Source: Lichina pygmaea
Lineage: Eukaryota; Ascomycota; Lichinomycetes; Lichinales; Lichinaceae
Assembly: GCA_963422465.1 (NCBI GenBank)
Contig: OY730170.1
Location: 4,564,379 to 4,628,378, forward strand
DNA: 64,000 nt
Direction of reading: 5' to 3'
Every line of letters starts with the position of its first letter. Within the stretch, counting starts at the first letter, position 1. Under the pieces are notes generated by a model, which was not told the DNA's origin, searched no databases, and saw only the letters and a list, made by a program, of their open reading frames with translations. Shown here piece by piece: positions 13,171 through 27,545 of the stretch. A program made the translations under genes and the position numbers.

Positions 13171-15664
13171 TCACTCACGCGCTAGAACCTGCGCGACGAG
13201 ATTTCATGTCAGCAGACCGGTCCGGGAGCTGGGACGCGAGCCCTAGAGACACTTACTATCGCTGTCCGGGTGGGGATGTACACCTGAAGGAAGTTCTTCC
13301 GGCCGTTCCAGTCAAAGGCGGTCGTAAAGAACTTGGTGCTCTCGTCGATGCGGTTGTGGCCACCGTACTCCGAACGATCCGAGTTCAGGACGATGCGATA
13401 GGTGCCGGACTCTTCCACGCCCACTCGATAGTCCGCATAGCTGCTCGAGTGGTGGAAGTTGAAGACCCAAAGCAGACCGGCTCGCTCGAAGACGACGACC
13501 TTGTCACCCTCGTGCTTCAGGCTGATGTAGGCCTGTGGCGAGTGCAGCCAGCCGTACTTCTCCTCGGTCCATTGCATCTTGCTGTCGAACTCGTTGAGGA
13601 AGCGGTAGCGCAAGAGGTGGTCGTCGATCAGGTTGAACTGGCGCCTCGCGTACCAGTAGCTTCTGCTGTTGCCCTCCCGCGGAAAGTCCAGCCACTCTGG
13701 ATGGCCAAACTCGTTGCCAACGAAGTTCAGGTAGCCCTCACCTCCCAAGCCGTGGGTGATGAGCCGAATCATCTTGTGCAAGGCTAGCCCTCGATCGATG
13801 ATCGGTGTGAGCTCCGTGAGCGCCGACATGTGGGTGTACATCTCTTTGTCGCAGAGCCACATCATGAGCGTCTTATCGCCGACAAGTCTGCAAGAGGCAC
13901 TTTCAGTTCCTCTGACCCCCATTGTGGATGGAGACCGAACACGTACGCTTGGTCGTGGCTCTCGGCGTATCCGATCGTCTTCTCGCCATGGCGCCGATTG
14001 GTTAGGGTGAAGCAAATGTGACCCAGATCCCATTGCTCGTCGGTCTTCTCCTTGAGCAGCTTGATCCACATGTCCGGAATAGCCATCGCCAGCCGGTAGT
14101 CGAAACCTAGACCGCCCAACGACAGCGCAAGACACAGGGCGGGCATGCCCGAGACGTCCTCGGCGACGGTGAGGCAGGTTGGATAGAGCTGGTGCAGCAT
14201 CTCGTTGGCCAACATCAGATACACCACGCCGTCCTCGTCGACGCTCGGACCAAAGTACTCGTGGTAGCCTCCAGAGAAGCCACTGGCGGCTACGTCAACG
14301 ATCCGCCATCGACACGGCTAGGAAGGGTAGCGGGCGATACGTACGTGCCAATGCCATGATGCGTGTAGAGCATGCTCGTGACACCATCGAACCGGAAGCC
14401 ATCAAAGTTATACTCGTCCATCCAGAATCTGAGGTTGCTGAGGAGGAACCTCAGGACCTCGTGGTGTCCGTAGTTGAACAATCGGCTGTCCCACAGCTCA
14501 TGCCGGCCTTTGGCACCAGCATGGAAGTATAGGTGATCGCTGCCGTCGAACTCGTTGAGGCCGTCGAGGACATTCTTGGAAGCGTGGCTGTGGACGACGT
14601 CGAGGAGGACCACGATGCCCAAGCCGTGCGCAGTGTCGACCAACTCCTTCAGCTCTTCCGGCGTGCCGTAGCGGCTGCTGGCTGCGAAGAAGCTATTGAC
14701 CTGGTAACCGAAGCTGGCATAGTACGCGTGCTCCATGACGGCCATCAGCTGAATGACGTTGTATCCCAGATGCTCGATCCTCGGCAGCATGTTCTGGGTG
14801 AACTCCTTGTACGTGCCGATGCGTTGTTCGGGCGTCGATATGCCGACATGGGCCTCGTAGACGCGGGCGCTTTCGGGTTTGGGTGGCCTAGGATGCTTGA
14901 AGACGTAGCGTGCCTCCTTTGGCGGGTTCCAGAAGATGGCATCATACACGGGGGAGATCGAAAGATCCTGAGTGGTCCTGGTGATCCAAACAGGAAGACG
15001 CTCGATGCGCTCGCCAGATGGTAGCACCATCGATATCTACGCTCGCAGTCATTCTGGGACCACCGCCTTTCCTTTGGAGCTGTGACGTACCTTGACCTTG
15101 CTATCGTGTGGTATGGCAGAGCGTCCATCTGCTGCGGGCAACCCCACCTCCCACACACCAAACTCGTTCTTCTTCATTGGAGTGGCATCTCGATGCCAAT
15201 CGTCTGCAGCTCGACCGTCAACATCGTCCTCTGCCTTCAACACGCGAAAGGGCATCATACTGAAGTCTCCAATCAGACTGGCTTCCACTGCATTCGGCGC
15301 CCATTCACGGTATGTGATGTCCCCATTGTCGTGGATCACGAAGCCAAACTTCTCGAAGCCCTAGACCGTAGATCAGACCAAGATCTGGAACACGATGGAT
15401 CCAGTCTGACTCTGCTAAATTGCTCCAGTCCGCCCTCTGCCTCGTTGATAGTCTTTAGCCAGTTTTGCGCCTTGCTGAATCGGCTTCTGAGCCCATCTTT
15501 GAACGGCGCCAGCCATGGATCGAGTTGCACCACCCCTAGCGTAACGGTTAGGCTCATATCCAGCCTACTCATGAGCAAGACCACTCACCTGTGCCATCTG
15601 CAGGGACTTCACTTTGCCCTGGCTGAGTCGTGACCGAGTTACCAGATGCTTCGTTCAAGGCCAT
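13171..15664 (-). CDS. GLC3: 1,4-alpha-glucan (glycogen) branching enzyme
   Basis: Makes the alpha-1,6 branches of glycogen in the cytosol by transferring short alpha-1,4 chains. Seven exons in phase: 15664-15589, 15535-15411, 15360-15091, 15036-14345, 14282-13947, 13887-13257 and 13188-13171 (the last only 18 nt), giving 715 aa. The CBM48-like N-terminal part ([34 protein letters not shown]) precedes a GH13 barrel with all four motifs: [20 protein letters not shown] (nucleophile Asp), [10 protein letters not shown] (acid Glu) and ESHDQA. The C-terminal beta domain has [19 protein letters not shown]. The gene is divergent from clpX with about 800 bp between them. Nothing is missing. Confidence 0.96.
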
Positions 15665-16470
15665 GTTGGGTTCGATATGGCTTCACCCAGTCAAACGAGG
15701 CAGATGTCCAGTTCGAAGTTGCTCTAGGGAGTTGAGCCAATGATGAAAGTAAATTGTTGAACCCGGCAGTTGAACCTCCAACAGGGGCTGGGACCTCGAT
15801 CGGCAGGAGAGGCTCGACGGCTCAGGCCGGGATATCTTGGGTCGTCTACCGTAGCAAGACAATCAGCCAGAGCTCATCCTCGTCAAGGGTCCGCGGAGCT
15901 CTTACATGTGAAATGTCCCGAGAGGGGCTCGGGATGGATGGGGCGCTAATCGCTCAACGGCATTCAATACTGGCTCTTTGAAGCCATTCTGGCCGCAGCC
16001 TCGAGCATCCCAATTGAGCCAATATGCTGGCGATCAGTCCCTCATATCGCCGTTCAATACAGTACTCGTACAGTACGTATCACAAGCACTTAGTTTGAGT
16101 CGCCGCCTTTCAACTGTCTACTCGCACATTTGCATCTGTGCCCCGCAGGCGCTACGGTACCGTACTGTGCTCACGTCCGGTGACGCGCTACTGTACCAGC
16201 CCCGCACCAGTAAACAGACAAGACAGGCGGGCTCGAGTTCAAGGAACGTCACATACGAGTAGGCACATGAGAGGCAGTTTCGCTACCATCAACTCGTCGA
16301 GGTCTATTCTCACCGTGAATGGATGTCTCCAGGGATGGACTGCGTGACGCGCCGTTGCTGAACACGCTCCGCATTACACTGCACTGGTAGAGCTTTTTCG
16401 TCGCGGTAGGTCTAGAGCTATTGGTATGTGGTCTCGACCGGGTAAATAACAACTCTGCCCACCGGGAGCC
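15665..16470. other. Divergent promoter region, GLC3 / clpX
   Basis: About 800 bp with GTAC-type palindromes around 16060-16080 and 16150-16170. No element could be assigned to either gene. Confidence 0.5.
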
Positions 16471-18376
16471 ATGACGATTCGCGTCCACATCTCGCGACGA
16501 GCGAGGCGATCGTACCTAGCACTCTATTCTATCAGTCGGACTTTCAGTACGGCGAAGACCCTGTTGTCGCCCTCGCCCTACCACCCGTCCGACACCAACA
16601 GCGGTCCGTTCACGGGCAGCTACGAACCAGGAATCTCCACAACTGGGCCCCTCGGCGAAGCAAACGCTTTCGGGACACCGCGGCTGACGCCAAAGACGCT
16701 GAAGCGCTACCTGGACCAATTCGTTGTGGGCCAAGAGAGGGCCAAGAAGAAGCTATGTGTTGCCGTGTACAATCACTACCAACGCATAGTCGAGCTGCAG
16801 CGTCGCGACGCCGAGGAGGAGGACCTGCTCCAACAGCAGGCCCAGCGACATCAAGAGCACAGAAGGGACCATGGGCCGATACCGTCGCCACCTCGGTTTG
16901 GGTCTCACATCGCGGGAGACTACGCCCCCGTGGTCGTGGAAAAGTCGAACATGCTGCTTCTGGGGCCTTCGGGCGTCGGAAAGACACTTATGGCCAAGTA
17001 CGCATCGTCAACCGTTCTGAGTATTACCCTCGCTGATTCATGTCCTGCTAGGACGCTTGCGCAAGTTTTGCGGGTCCCCTTTAGCATGTCCGATTGCACT
17101 CCCTTCACGCAAGCGGGGTACATTGGGGAAGACGCCGAGGTCTGCGTGCAGCGGCTCCTTGCGGCGGCGAACTACGACGTGGCTCGAGCCGAGCATGGCA
17201 TCATCTGCCTCGACGAAGTAGATAAGATCGCCACGGCCAAGGTCAGCCACGGCAAAGACGTCAGCGGCGAAGGGGTGCAACAAGCGCTGCTCAAGATCGT
17301 CGAAGGCACCACCCTGCAGATCAGCGCCAAGCAAGAGCGAGGGGCTGGACGGTCGGCGTCGCCCGGCGCGTTTCCCGGCGGGGGGGGAGGAGGAGGAGCA
17401 GGAGGTGGTGGTGGTGGTGGTGGTGGCGCGGCCGGTGGTGGCGGTACCATGGGCGCCCCACCAGGATCGGGAGGCAAGACCGAGGTGTTCAACGTGCGGA
17501 CGGACAACATCCTCTTCATCTTCGCGGGAGCTTTTATCGGTCTGCCAAAGATTGTCATGGACCGGGTATCTCGAGGGAGCATGGGGTTTGGCCAGCCCAT
17601 CCGCGCCGCGGACACAGCCGGCCAAGCCGACGACAACGTGTACAAGAAGCACCTACCGTTCTTCACGCACAACGCGGACACGCCGCTCTCGTCGCTGGAT
17701 CTTGTCGAGCCAGGCGACCTGCAGAAGTACGGCCTGATCCCGGAGCTCGTGGGCCGCATCCCGGTGACGACGGCGCTCTCGGCGCTCGACCAAGAGGCAC
17801 TTGTGCGCGTTCTCACCGAGCCGCGCAATGCTCTCCTCCGGCAATACGAACAGCAGTTTCAGTTCAGCGGCATCGAACTACGGTGCACGAGCGGGGCGTT
17901 GCGTGAGATTTCACGGGCGGCTCTGGACATGGGGACTGGGGCTCGGGGACTGCGGGCGGTGATGGAGAGGATCCTGCAGGACGCCATGTTCGAGACGCCA
18001 GGTATGTTGGCGTGCACTTTTCGATATCGTCACGGCGGCGACCGTCTTCTCCGACGGCCTCGACTTCTCTGTGTCTCTCGACTAATCAGCAAATCGAACA
18101 GGCTCGTCCATCAAGTACGTGCTCGTCACCGAAGTCGTGGCGCAGAAGAAGGAACCGCCCGTGTACTTACCTCGCGGCCAACAGTCACGTTTCCACGCCA
18201 TGATCGCGGCCGAGGAGGAAGAGTGGGAGGAAAGGAGAGCGCGTGAGGCAGGCAGCGGCGACATGCCATCCTCCACATCATCTGCTCGTAGTAGTGCCGT
18301 CGGCTCTACCATGTCAGACTCCCCGTCACCATTTGAGCCGTCGTCCGGCAAGGCAAAAGCCGCGGGGAGCACCTGA
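16471..18376 (+). CDS. MCX1: Mitochondrial ClpX-type AAA+ unfoldase
   Basis: ATP-dependent unfoldase of the mitochondrial matrix, ClpX family. Three exons in phase: 16471-16997, 17052-18001 and 18102-18376, giving 583 aa. The N-terminus is a basic presequence (MTIRVHISRRARRSYLAL), and the bacterial zinc-binding domain is absent, as in yeast Mcx1. Seen: KTLKRYLDQFVVGQERAKKK, Walker A GPSGVGKT (~164-171), GYIGEDAEVCVQRLL, Walker B ICLDEVDK (~228-235), DMGTGARGLRAVMERIL (sensor 2 region). A Gly-rich insertion of about 30 residues (~284-315) sits between the Walker B region and KTEVFNVRTDNILFIFAGAF. The loop SMGFGQPI aligns with the bacterial IGF loop that contacts ClpP. The tail past residue ~530 is low-complexity and Ser-rich. 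Confidence 0.94.
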
Positions 18377-18377
18377 A

Positions 18378-18379
<2 letters not shown>

Positions 18380-18412
<33 letters not shown>
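18380..18412. repeat. (TC)n dinucleotide repeat
   Basis: About 16 TC units starting four bases after the ClpX stop codon, so probably in its 3' UTR. Confidence 0.85.
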
Positions 18413-18416
<4 letters not shown>

Positions 18417-20814
18417 ATGTACGTGTGTCTACAGTCCCTTCAGACACTTGCAATCCACAATCCACAATCCCCAACGACAAGCCTCACAAGCCACAGGCCA
18501 TGATGATGATGATGTACGCACTAGCTATTTCTTTTGCACGCCATTGTTTCTCTCTCTCTCTTTCTTGTCTTCTTTCTTGCTTTCTTGGTTTACAACCAGT
18601 ACGTATGTACCACAATCACCATCTCAGGGAAACATTCATCAAAGCACACAGGCAGTCCTGTAGTAGTGAAAAAAATCACCGTGACTGTGCATTCACAACA
18701 GTACTCTTCAACAGCTGATACTCTCTCTCCCAACAGCTGGCATTTCTCTACGGTATCCATCACTCAAGATCAAGACAACTGTCGCGTGATAGTCGCGTCA
18801 GGCCAAAATGATGACAAGTCCCACTGTTTTTGGTAACTGTGCCACAAGCAAGGTCAGTCTCTCTGCTGAAAAGCAGTGGCACTGACTTTCCTACTTCTTG
18901 GCCAGAGTAAGAAGTAAACCCACGATGGAATCTTGTCATGCACACAAGAGTCCATCTCACACTTTGACACCAAAGCGTCTTGGAATCATGCTCCGTCATT
19001 GTCCCCCGTGATAGCAGCACTCAAGGTTCCACGACTGTATCCTATAGGATGCCGGGAGAGGAGGGCTCCCTGTCTGATACCTATCCGGATCACGACTGAA
19101 AACGGCTCTGGAACATGCCTGTTCACTGCTACCGCGCCTCATGGCATCCTCCTATCAGTCCAGCGCTCGGTTATCTTTGTCAAGCCTAGCTTTTGAGATG
19201 CCTGAGATGCTGTGAGTTCAGCTGCTTCTGGCCTTGCACTAGGTGGCTAGGTCTGGGCAGTGGTATTTGATTGTGCTGCTCTTATTTGTGGTCATTGTAG
19301 CCGAGCCTCAAACAGCCAGCTCAACGCCAACACCTGTGCATGCGCTTACCAGAGTGATCGAGACATACTCATGGTTCTGGTATGCCCAGAGTGTGAAAGT
19401 ATACCTATGGATGTAAAATTGTCTGTGTCCGTCAACCTGATGAAAAAGTGAATGTGGATAGGGGCATGCCGGGCACGCTTCATAGCAAGGCCTGCGGCCA
19501 GGTGTCTGCATGGAATTCTGAGAGTAACCAGATACTTATCCATGGCTATGAGCTTGAAGTGGAATGTGTAACAAGTGTTTAAGACTGTGGCCTGTCCACC
19601 GGTTTTCTGCCATCGTGTAATCGTACAGTCAGCCTCTTTCATCGTTAGAGTTTATTGTGTAGCAGACGACCTGGTCTACCGCGACCCCTAGGCCTGTGGC
19701 TGATGGGGCTGGTGGTGGCTCAGTAGCTTGTGAAGATGAGGCAGCTTGTATTTATCGCATGCGTCTGGAATAGCTGGAGATAAGTCGTCCCTCGATAATT
19801 GACGACAGCAGTAATCCTAGCTGGGATCAAACAACACTTGCTTAGCTGCGGTTTGAGTGGGATTATGTTCAGGGGTGCTGGCTGGGACCACGTCGATCGA
19901 GCTGACATGGTCCTTTCTGACAGGATAGCAAAGAATTCGTACGTCATCATGGCTGCCTTGCCCTCCAGATAACCCGCTATTTCTAGCGAGCTATTTGGCC
20001 GTCCCGGCATTCGTGCCGGCAACAACGACCCCTGCCGCAGACATGTCAGCCCTCGTGGTCGTGACCCTCGCTGCAAATACGGCCTTGTAAACCTTTCACG
20101 TGTTGTGGCAGTCGTTGAAGACACCCGCTTTAAAGAGAGTGTTTGCGGGCAAGGTATAAATGTCCGGTGTATTCGGCACTGTGCCGATAGGAGTGACGAC
20201 AGTTTTAGGCGTCGTGCGCCAGACATGTCGGACTCTCAATCTCCTTGCCTCTGCCGCATGCGCCGCCGAGAGAATTAATCCAATCTACAAAGATCACACA
20301 AGTTAGCATATTATACTTTCCATCTGTAACTCGGGATCAAACCTATTGAGGAAAAAATCTATATCTCTGAGACCCCAGGTCAAGGAGCACAGCATGACAA
20401 TACTCCGCTACTCGCACTCGGATGTGCCACCTGTTTGAGACTGGTCTGCGGAGCGCCAGGGTTATTGCACAGATTACCAACACAGGTGTGCCTGCGGCCG
20501 CAACTATCATGTACGGGATTTCGATTTGCGCCTTGCAAGCCACCATCTGTTGAGCTCAGTGTCCCCAGGGAGAGGGGTGCGATGGGTCTGAGAGCTGTCA
20601 ACAACGAGATGCACAAATCAGCTTTTGATTAGCCCAACAAATTGACTTGCTTGTCTATAACATGAATTATTTGTCTGTCCGCGCAAACAGTAGCTCACAG
20701 CTGGGATCTCGAACCTGCCTAAAAAATTTCAAATATGTCATGATTTGTTGCAATCTTTAATCCTCAACAGAGAACATCTCTATTCTAAACCACGATAAGT
20801 TCGTGTTAGAATAT

Positions 20815-21140
20815 GCTTGTCCGGGCGGTGTACGTGAAAGTACATCGAAGGTGCCAATCTTCAGAAGTAGACTGCTATGTACTTGATAGCTTGGGTTGAC
20901 TCGTAAGCCTTAATGTTGATATAGGCCTTGTATTTGAGGCTCAGGAACAGGCTGCAGGGGACTGTCCACTAGTTGTCCAGGGCTGTTCCAGTCGGCGTGG
21001 ACATCACATACTGCCGTCCATCGTTCTGGCATTGGTAGAATGGTTAGCCATTACCTGGATAACAGTCTCCAGCAGGAACGGCTTACGATCACCTTTGCCA
21101 CACCGTGGAGCGTATTCAGAGGCAGGCTGCGCGGCTGCCT
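20815..21140 (-). mobile_element. Decayed Helitron Rep/helicase fragment
   Basis: Reading the minus strand, pieces in two frames match the conserved block of Helitron replication-helicase proteins in order: a cysteine/Lys-Pro-Phe-x-x-Glu-Thr segment (GDRKPFLLETVI), a Gly-Tyr-Pro-x-Tyr-like segment (NGxPFYQCQNDGRQYVM), then WTVPCSLFLSLKYKAYINIK and STQAIKYI. Helitrons typically read NRWVVPYNPYL, KYxAHINVE and AIKYLxKY here. The fragment has at least three in-frame stops and one frame change. I found neither the HUH motif, the helicase walkers, nor ends. It is a short old remnant of a rolling-circle transposon. Confidence 0.6.
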
Positions 21141-22354
21141 GCCCACTTAGCCCGCAGCTGAGCCTCGATGCTGCGGTGTAACATTCCAAGCGCCAAGCAC
21201 GGATGTTTTGTATGAAGGAGAGCCTTTTGTGTTGTTAGCAATATGCTGATTTATAATCGACTGACAAGATCTCCACCTCCTCTCTATACTATTATGCCTC
21301 AGCTTCCCTTCATGCCTTCCCTCTTGGGAAGTCGGGATTCCGGATACTGAGCCTCGGCCCGGCCACTCTGAGTCAAGTGGCCGAGTCCTCAGCACTTGAG
21401 GTCAATCAAATCTCTTTCTGTCGTGGGTCTTGATGTTGTTGCCGTAGGTGAAGATTTTAGTAGCACTCGCTGTCTCTCATGCAGGTGGAAAATCTGAGCA
21501 CCCGTGCCGGTACAGGTTTAGAGCTCTTTCACGTATGACGGGTTTGCGAGAGATAGTGGGTCAACATCTTGAGAAGGCCAAGATTCATGATATTTAGAAC
21601 GTCTCTCGGGCAGGTGAGAGTATACTGTACCTTACCGTACAGTACGTACGTAAGCCTACTGGTACAAGCTTTCCTAGAGCCGCATCACGTGAAGTCGTGC
21701 GTCCCCTTACTGGGAGGATGCTTGCTCGTGCTACGTACAGTACGTAGAAGCCTCGTGGTAGACCAACGTCACCAGAGCTCACTACAGTATACAAGATGCC
21801 TTAAGCCTAGTCTATAGTTCAACAATATGGGCTTCTTCACTGCCCATCAACTATACTGTCAATAGCCCAGGCTCCTTCCGAACCCACTAGAACGCTCACG
21901 ATGATGTATTGGATATACTTTATAGAGAATAGCAATTCTAAGCTACCGGGAGGAAGGAACAGGTAGTCATATTAGAAATTGCAAATAGAGAAACAAGACA
22001 AGAAGTAGCTTCCAGGCGGTTCGGAGGAGAGGCTATGAGTGGACAGAATAGGGCCGGAAAGGGAGGTAGGAAGGATGGAAGGGCCGGACTTGTCCGGACG
22101 AGCAGAGGCGCGTAGGGGAATGCTTATTGAGAGCACCAAATTGGCTTTCACATGCCCAGGGCAAGAGTGTGAAAACGAATTTGCTTCGGGAAAAGACTGT
22201 CCCCTGTCACACGAACTCCCCCTAGACGTCTCCGCTGGCAAGTTGGATGCTATGCTTCAATGGATGGATGGATATGTGATGAGATGGATCCTAGAATACA
22301 GGAGAAGAGGGAACGCGAAGGAGGGAGACAGATGGGAGACTTGACAGACAAGGA

Positions 22355-23184
22355 CTAATCTCTATTGGTAGACTTTCCCTGGACCATTCCCTCGCCTTTA
22401 TAACCCTCGGATGACAGGCCGGTGATCGGCTCGACGTTTTGGGACTACGAGGAGCACATCATTAGCAAAGCTTCTTAGGTCATCAACACTCCCCTTCGAC
22501 CGCTTGGACGTGCTCGAAAGGAACGATGGCCTGGGGAGACGAACTCGGAGGTACTCGTTGGTCATCTCTTGCCATTCCCGCGTCATGGTCTTCGGTTTTT
22601 CTTTGGCAAATTGTCGAAGGATGGCGAAGATAGCGACGCCGGCGGCCACTCCAAGCATGGTGTACTTGAACACTAGCCAATTCTCTCCAGGCGGAGTCAC
22701 AGCACGTGGCCCATGGGGCCCAAAAGCTATCCAGTACGCTAGGCGTTCGAATCAAGACATATCAGCTTCAACCCAAGAATGTGACCTGCTCATCTCGGTG
22801 TCGATGATGCAGAAAACCATTCACGTGTGTAGCCGTGTCGGAGTCCTCTCGAGGAACCGAGAACTGGCAGTCAAATAAAGAGCGACACCTACCGGCCTTC
22901 TTCTCCTGCCACGTCATTTCTTGCCAATCGAGCTTCATCCGATCCCTCAACTCCATCCACAGCTCCGCTTGCTCTTCGGGCTGCATCGCCTCCCACCTCT
23001 TCTCGATGTGAACCAGTTTCGGATTGGCGATGGCATGCGCTGTCGCCGCCACTCCACGTCGCTGCTCGTTGGTGGCTGGCCGGACATTCAAGCATGCCAT
23101 CGATGGCCGAAGTAATCGGACGGTATGTCGGTCAACAGCTACGCCATTGCACTTCCCCACTCGGGCCACGATAGAACGCAGCAT
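22355..23184 (-). CDS. COX5: Cytochrome c oxidase subunit 5 (COX IV family)
   Basis: Nuclear-encoded subunit of mitochondrial complex IV, homologous to yeast Cox5a/b and animal COX4. Three exons in phase: 23184-22893, 22738-22545 and 22444-22355, giving 191 aa. A basic presequence (MLRSIVARVGK) is followed by the soluble domain (ANPKLVHIEKRWEAMQPEEQ, RMKLDWQEMTWQEKKA), then YWIAFGPHGPRA and one membrane span (YTMLGVAAGVAIFAILRQF). After it come KTMTREWQEMTNEYL and the conserved tail EPITGLSSEGYKGEGMVQ. The second intron has an unusual GTTCGT donor, but the joined reading frame matches the family exactly. The gene is divergent from GAPDH. Confidence 0.95.
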
Positions 23185-23562
23185 GGCGACGACAGCCGAA
23201 AGGCAGAAAAAAAAGGCTTGGTGACGCTGCGGACCAAGGATGGCGGTTGATATATGTCACTTTTCCTTCGGTCTCTGCTCTGCCGTGACTCCTTTTACCT
23301 TTCAGCTTCCAGCAGTAGCATCACCACTAGCAACGGTAACGACATGCACCGAATTGCATCCTTTGGGGCAAAAGTTGATGGGGAGAGTCAGAGTGAATTT
23401 GGTCTCATCTTTGGTGTCTCGGCTAAGCCTTCAGTGTCGCCAAATCATTCCTTTCCTGGCAAGCGAGCATCAGCTTAGCTAACCCACCCAGCATACTCGT
23501 ACGGTACGTTCCGTACTGTAACGTCACTGATTGGGCTCGGCGGGGCTCGGATAAGATTGTGG

Positions 23563-23632
23563 AAAGCCCCTCATCCTCCTCGTCCTGCTCCTTTCCTCCA
23601 CCCTTCCTCCTCTTCCCTGCTCTCATCCGTTT
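23563..23632 (+). promoter_or_regulatory. Pyrimidine-rich promoter tract upstream of GAPDH
   Basis: A long CT stretch (CCTCATCCTCCTCGTCCTGC and onward) ends about 130 bp before the GAPDH start codon. CT tracts close to the transcription start are well known in highly expressed fungal genes, gpd genes included. The role here is inferred from position. Confidence 0.5.
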
Positions 23633-23759
23633 CCACAGCACAACGACGCCCGAAACGATTTTCATCCAACGGTACCGGTAACTGTAGGTCTCTTATCTAC
23701 CCCACCGCGCAGTATTCACCACTTTCATAGACTGATCGGCTCTTAAGGAATCAGCAGCA

Positions 23760-27025
<3,266 letters not shown>

Positions 27026-27351
27026 TTAGGTCAACCTGCACCGAGCCTTCACGCAAAAATAAGTATGAAAGCGGTGGAGAGACAGTAGTGACTGACGCTG
27101 TCCAAGCCGTCGACTCTGGTTCAAACAAGCACGTACCCGCACCGTGTCCAGACTACTGCTCGTCCATCAACATACTTGTACTGAATCATAGACAGGCCAA
27201 GAGACGAGTATCCCTTTGCAAAGTACTTGTCTCGCTCCGTCCAGATCCGTTCCTGCTCGACTGTCCTCCTCGAGTGTGGCATTTGTTTCCAGCCCTCGGT
27301 CGGGAAGAGCCACCTGCCGGCTGGAGCAAAAGATCCGACCTCTTTCCGCAT
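27026..27351 (-). CDS. Possible small spliced gene, unknown
   Basis: I do not recognise the product. On the minus strand an ATG at 27351 opens a 58-codon exon (27351-27176) of well-mixed, hydrophilic composition containing GRWLFPTEGWKQMPHSRRT and RDKYFAKGYSSLGLSMIQYK. It ends at a good donor (AA/GTATGT). A GTGCAG acceptor at 27036-27038 leads to a 10-nt exon (27035-27026) that closes in phase after two more codons, giving 61 aa. A strong acceptor-like TGCGCAG lies just upstream of the ATG, so a 5' UTR intron is possible. The gene would be divergent from HDA1. A 292-codon open frame on the + strand here (26656-27534) is the alternative; its composition looks random. Confidence 0.3.
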
Positions 27352-27545
27352 CTTTCCTGCGCAGAGACAGCCACGATCGGTCTTCAGACTAGCAGACTAT
27401 GCTACCAGGCTGGTCAGCGCACCTCAATCAGGGCTGAGCGGAAAGGAAAGACATTCGATTTCTGGTCGAGCGAAGAGGCGGCTTGCCCTTCGAAGATCCC
27501 GGGAGTGCAGCCTATTTTTGTATCTGTTTCCTGAGGTCCTGTTCG

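Larger units (their letters stand above)
18377..22354. other. 4-kb gene-poor region
   Basis: No intact gene is seen in almost 4 kb between convergent genes. A (TC)n run follows the ClpX stop. From about 18.7 to 21.9 kb the DNA is visibly more AT-rich than the genes, with frequent stops in all frames, as expected of old transposon debris. The only piece I can name is the Helitron fragment near 20.8-21.1 kb. Confidence 0.6.

Noticed and set aside
20690-20720. B-box-like GGTTCGAGATCC on the minus strand
   Set aside because: The would-be T stem does not pair and there is no matching acceptor stem or A box, so not a tRNA.
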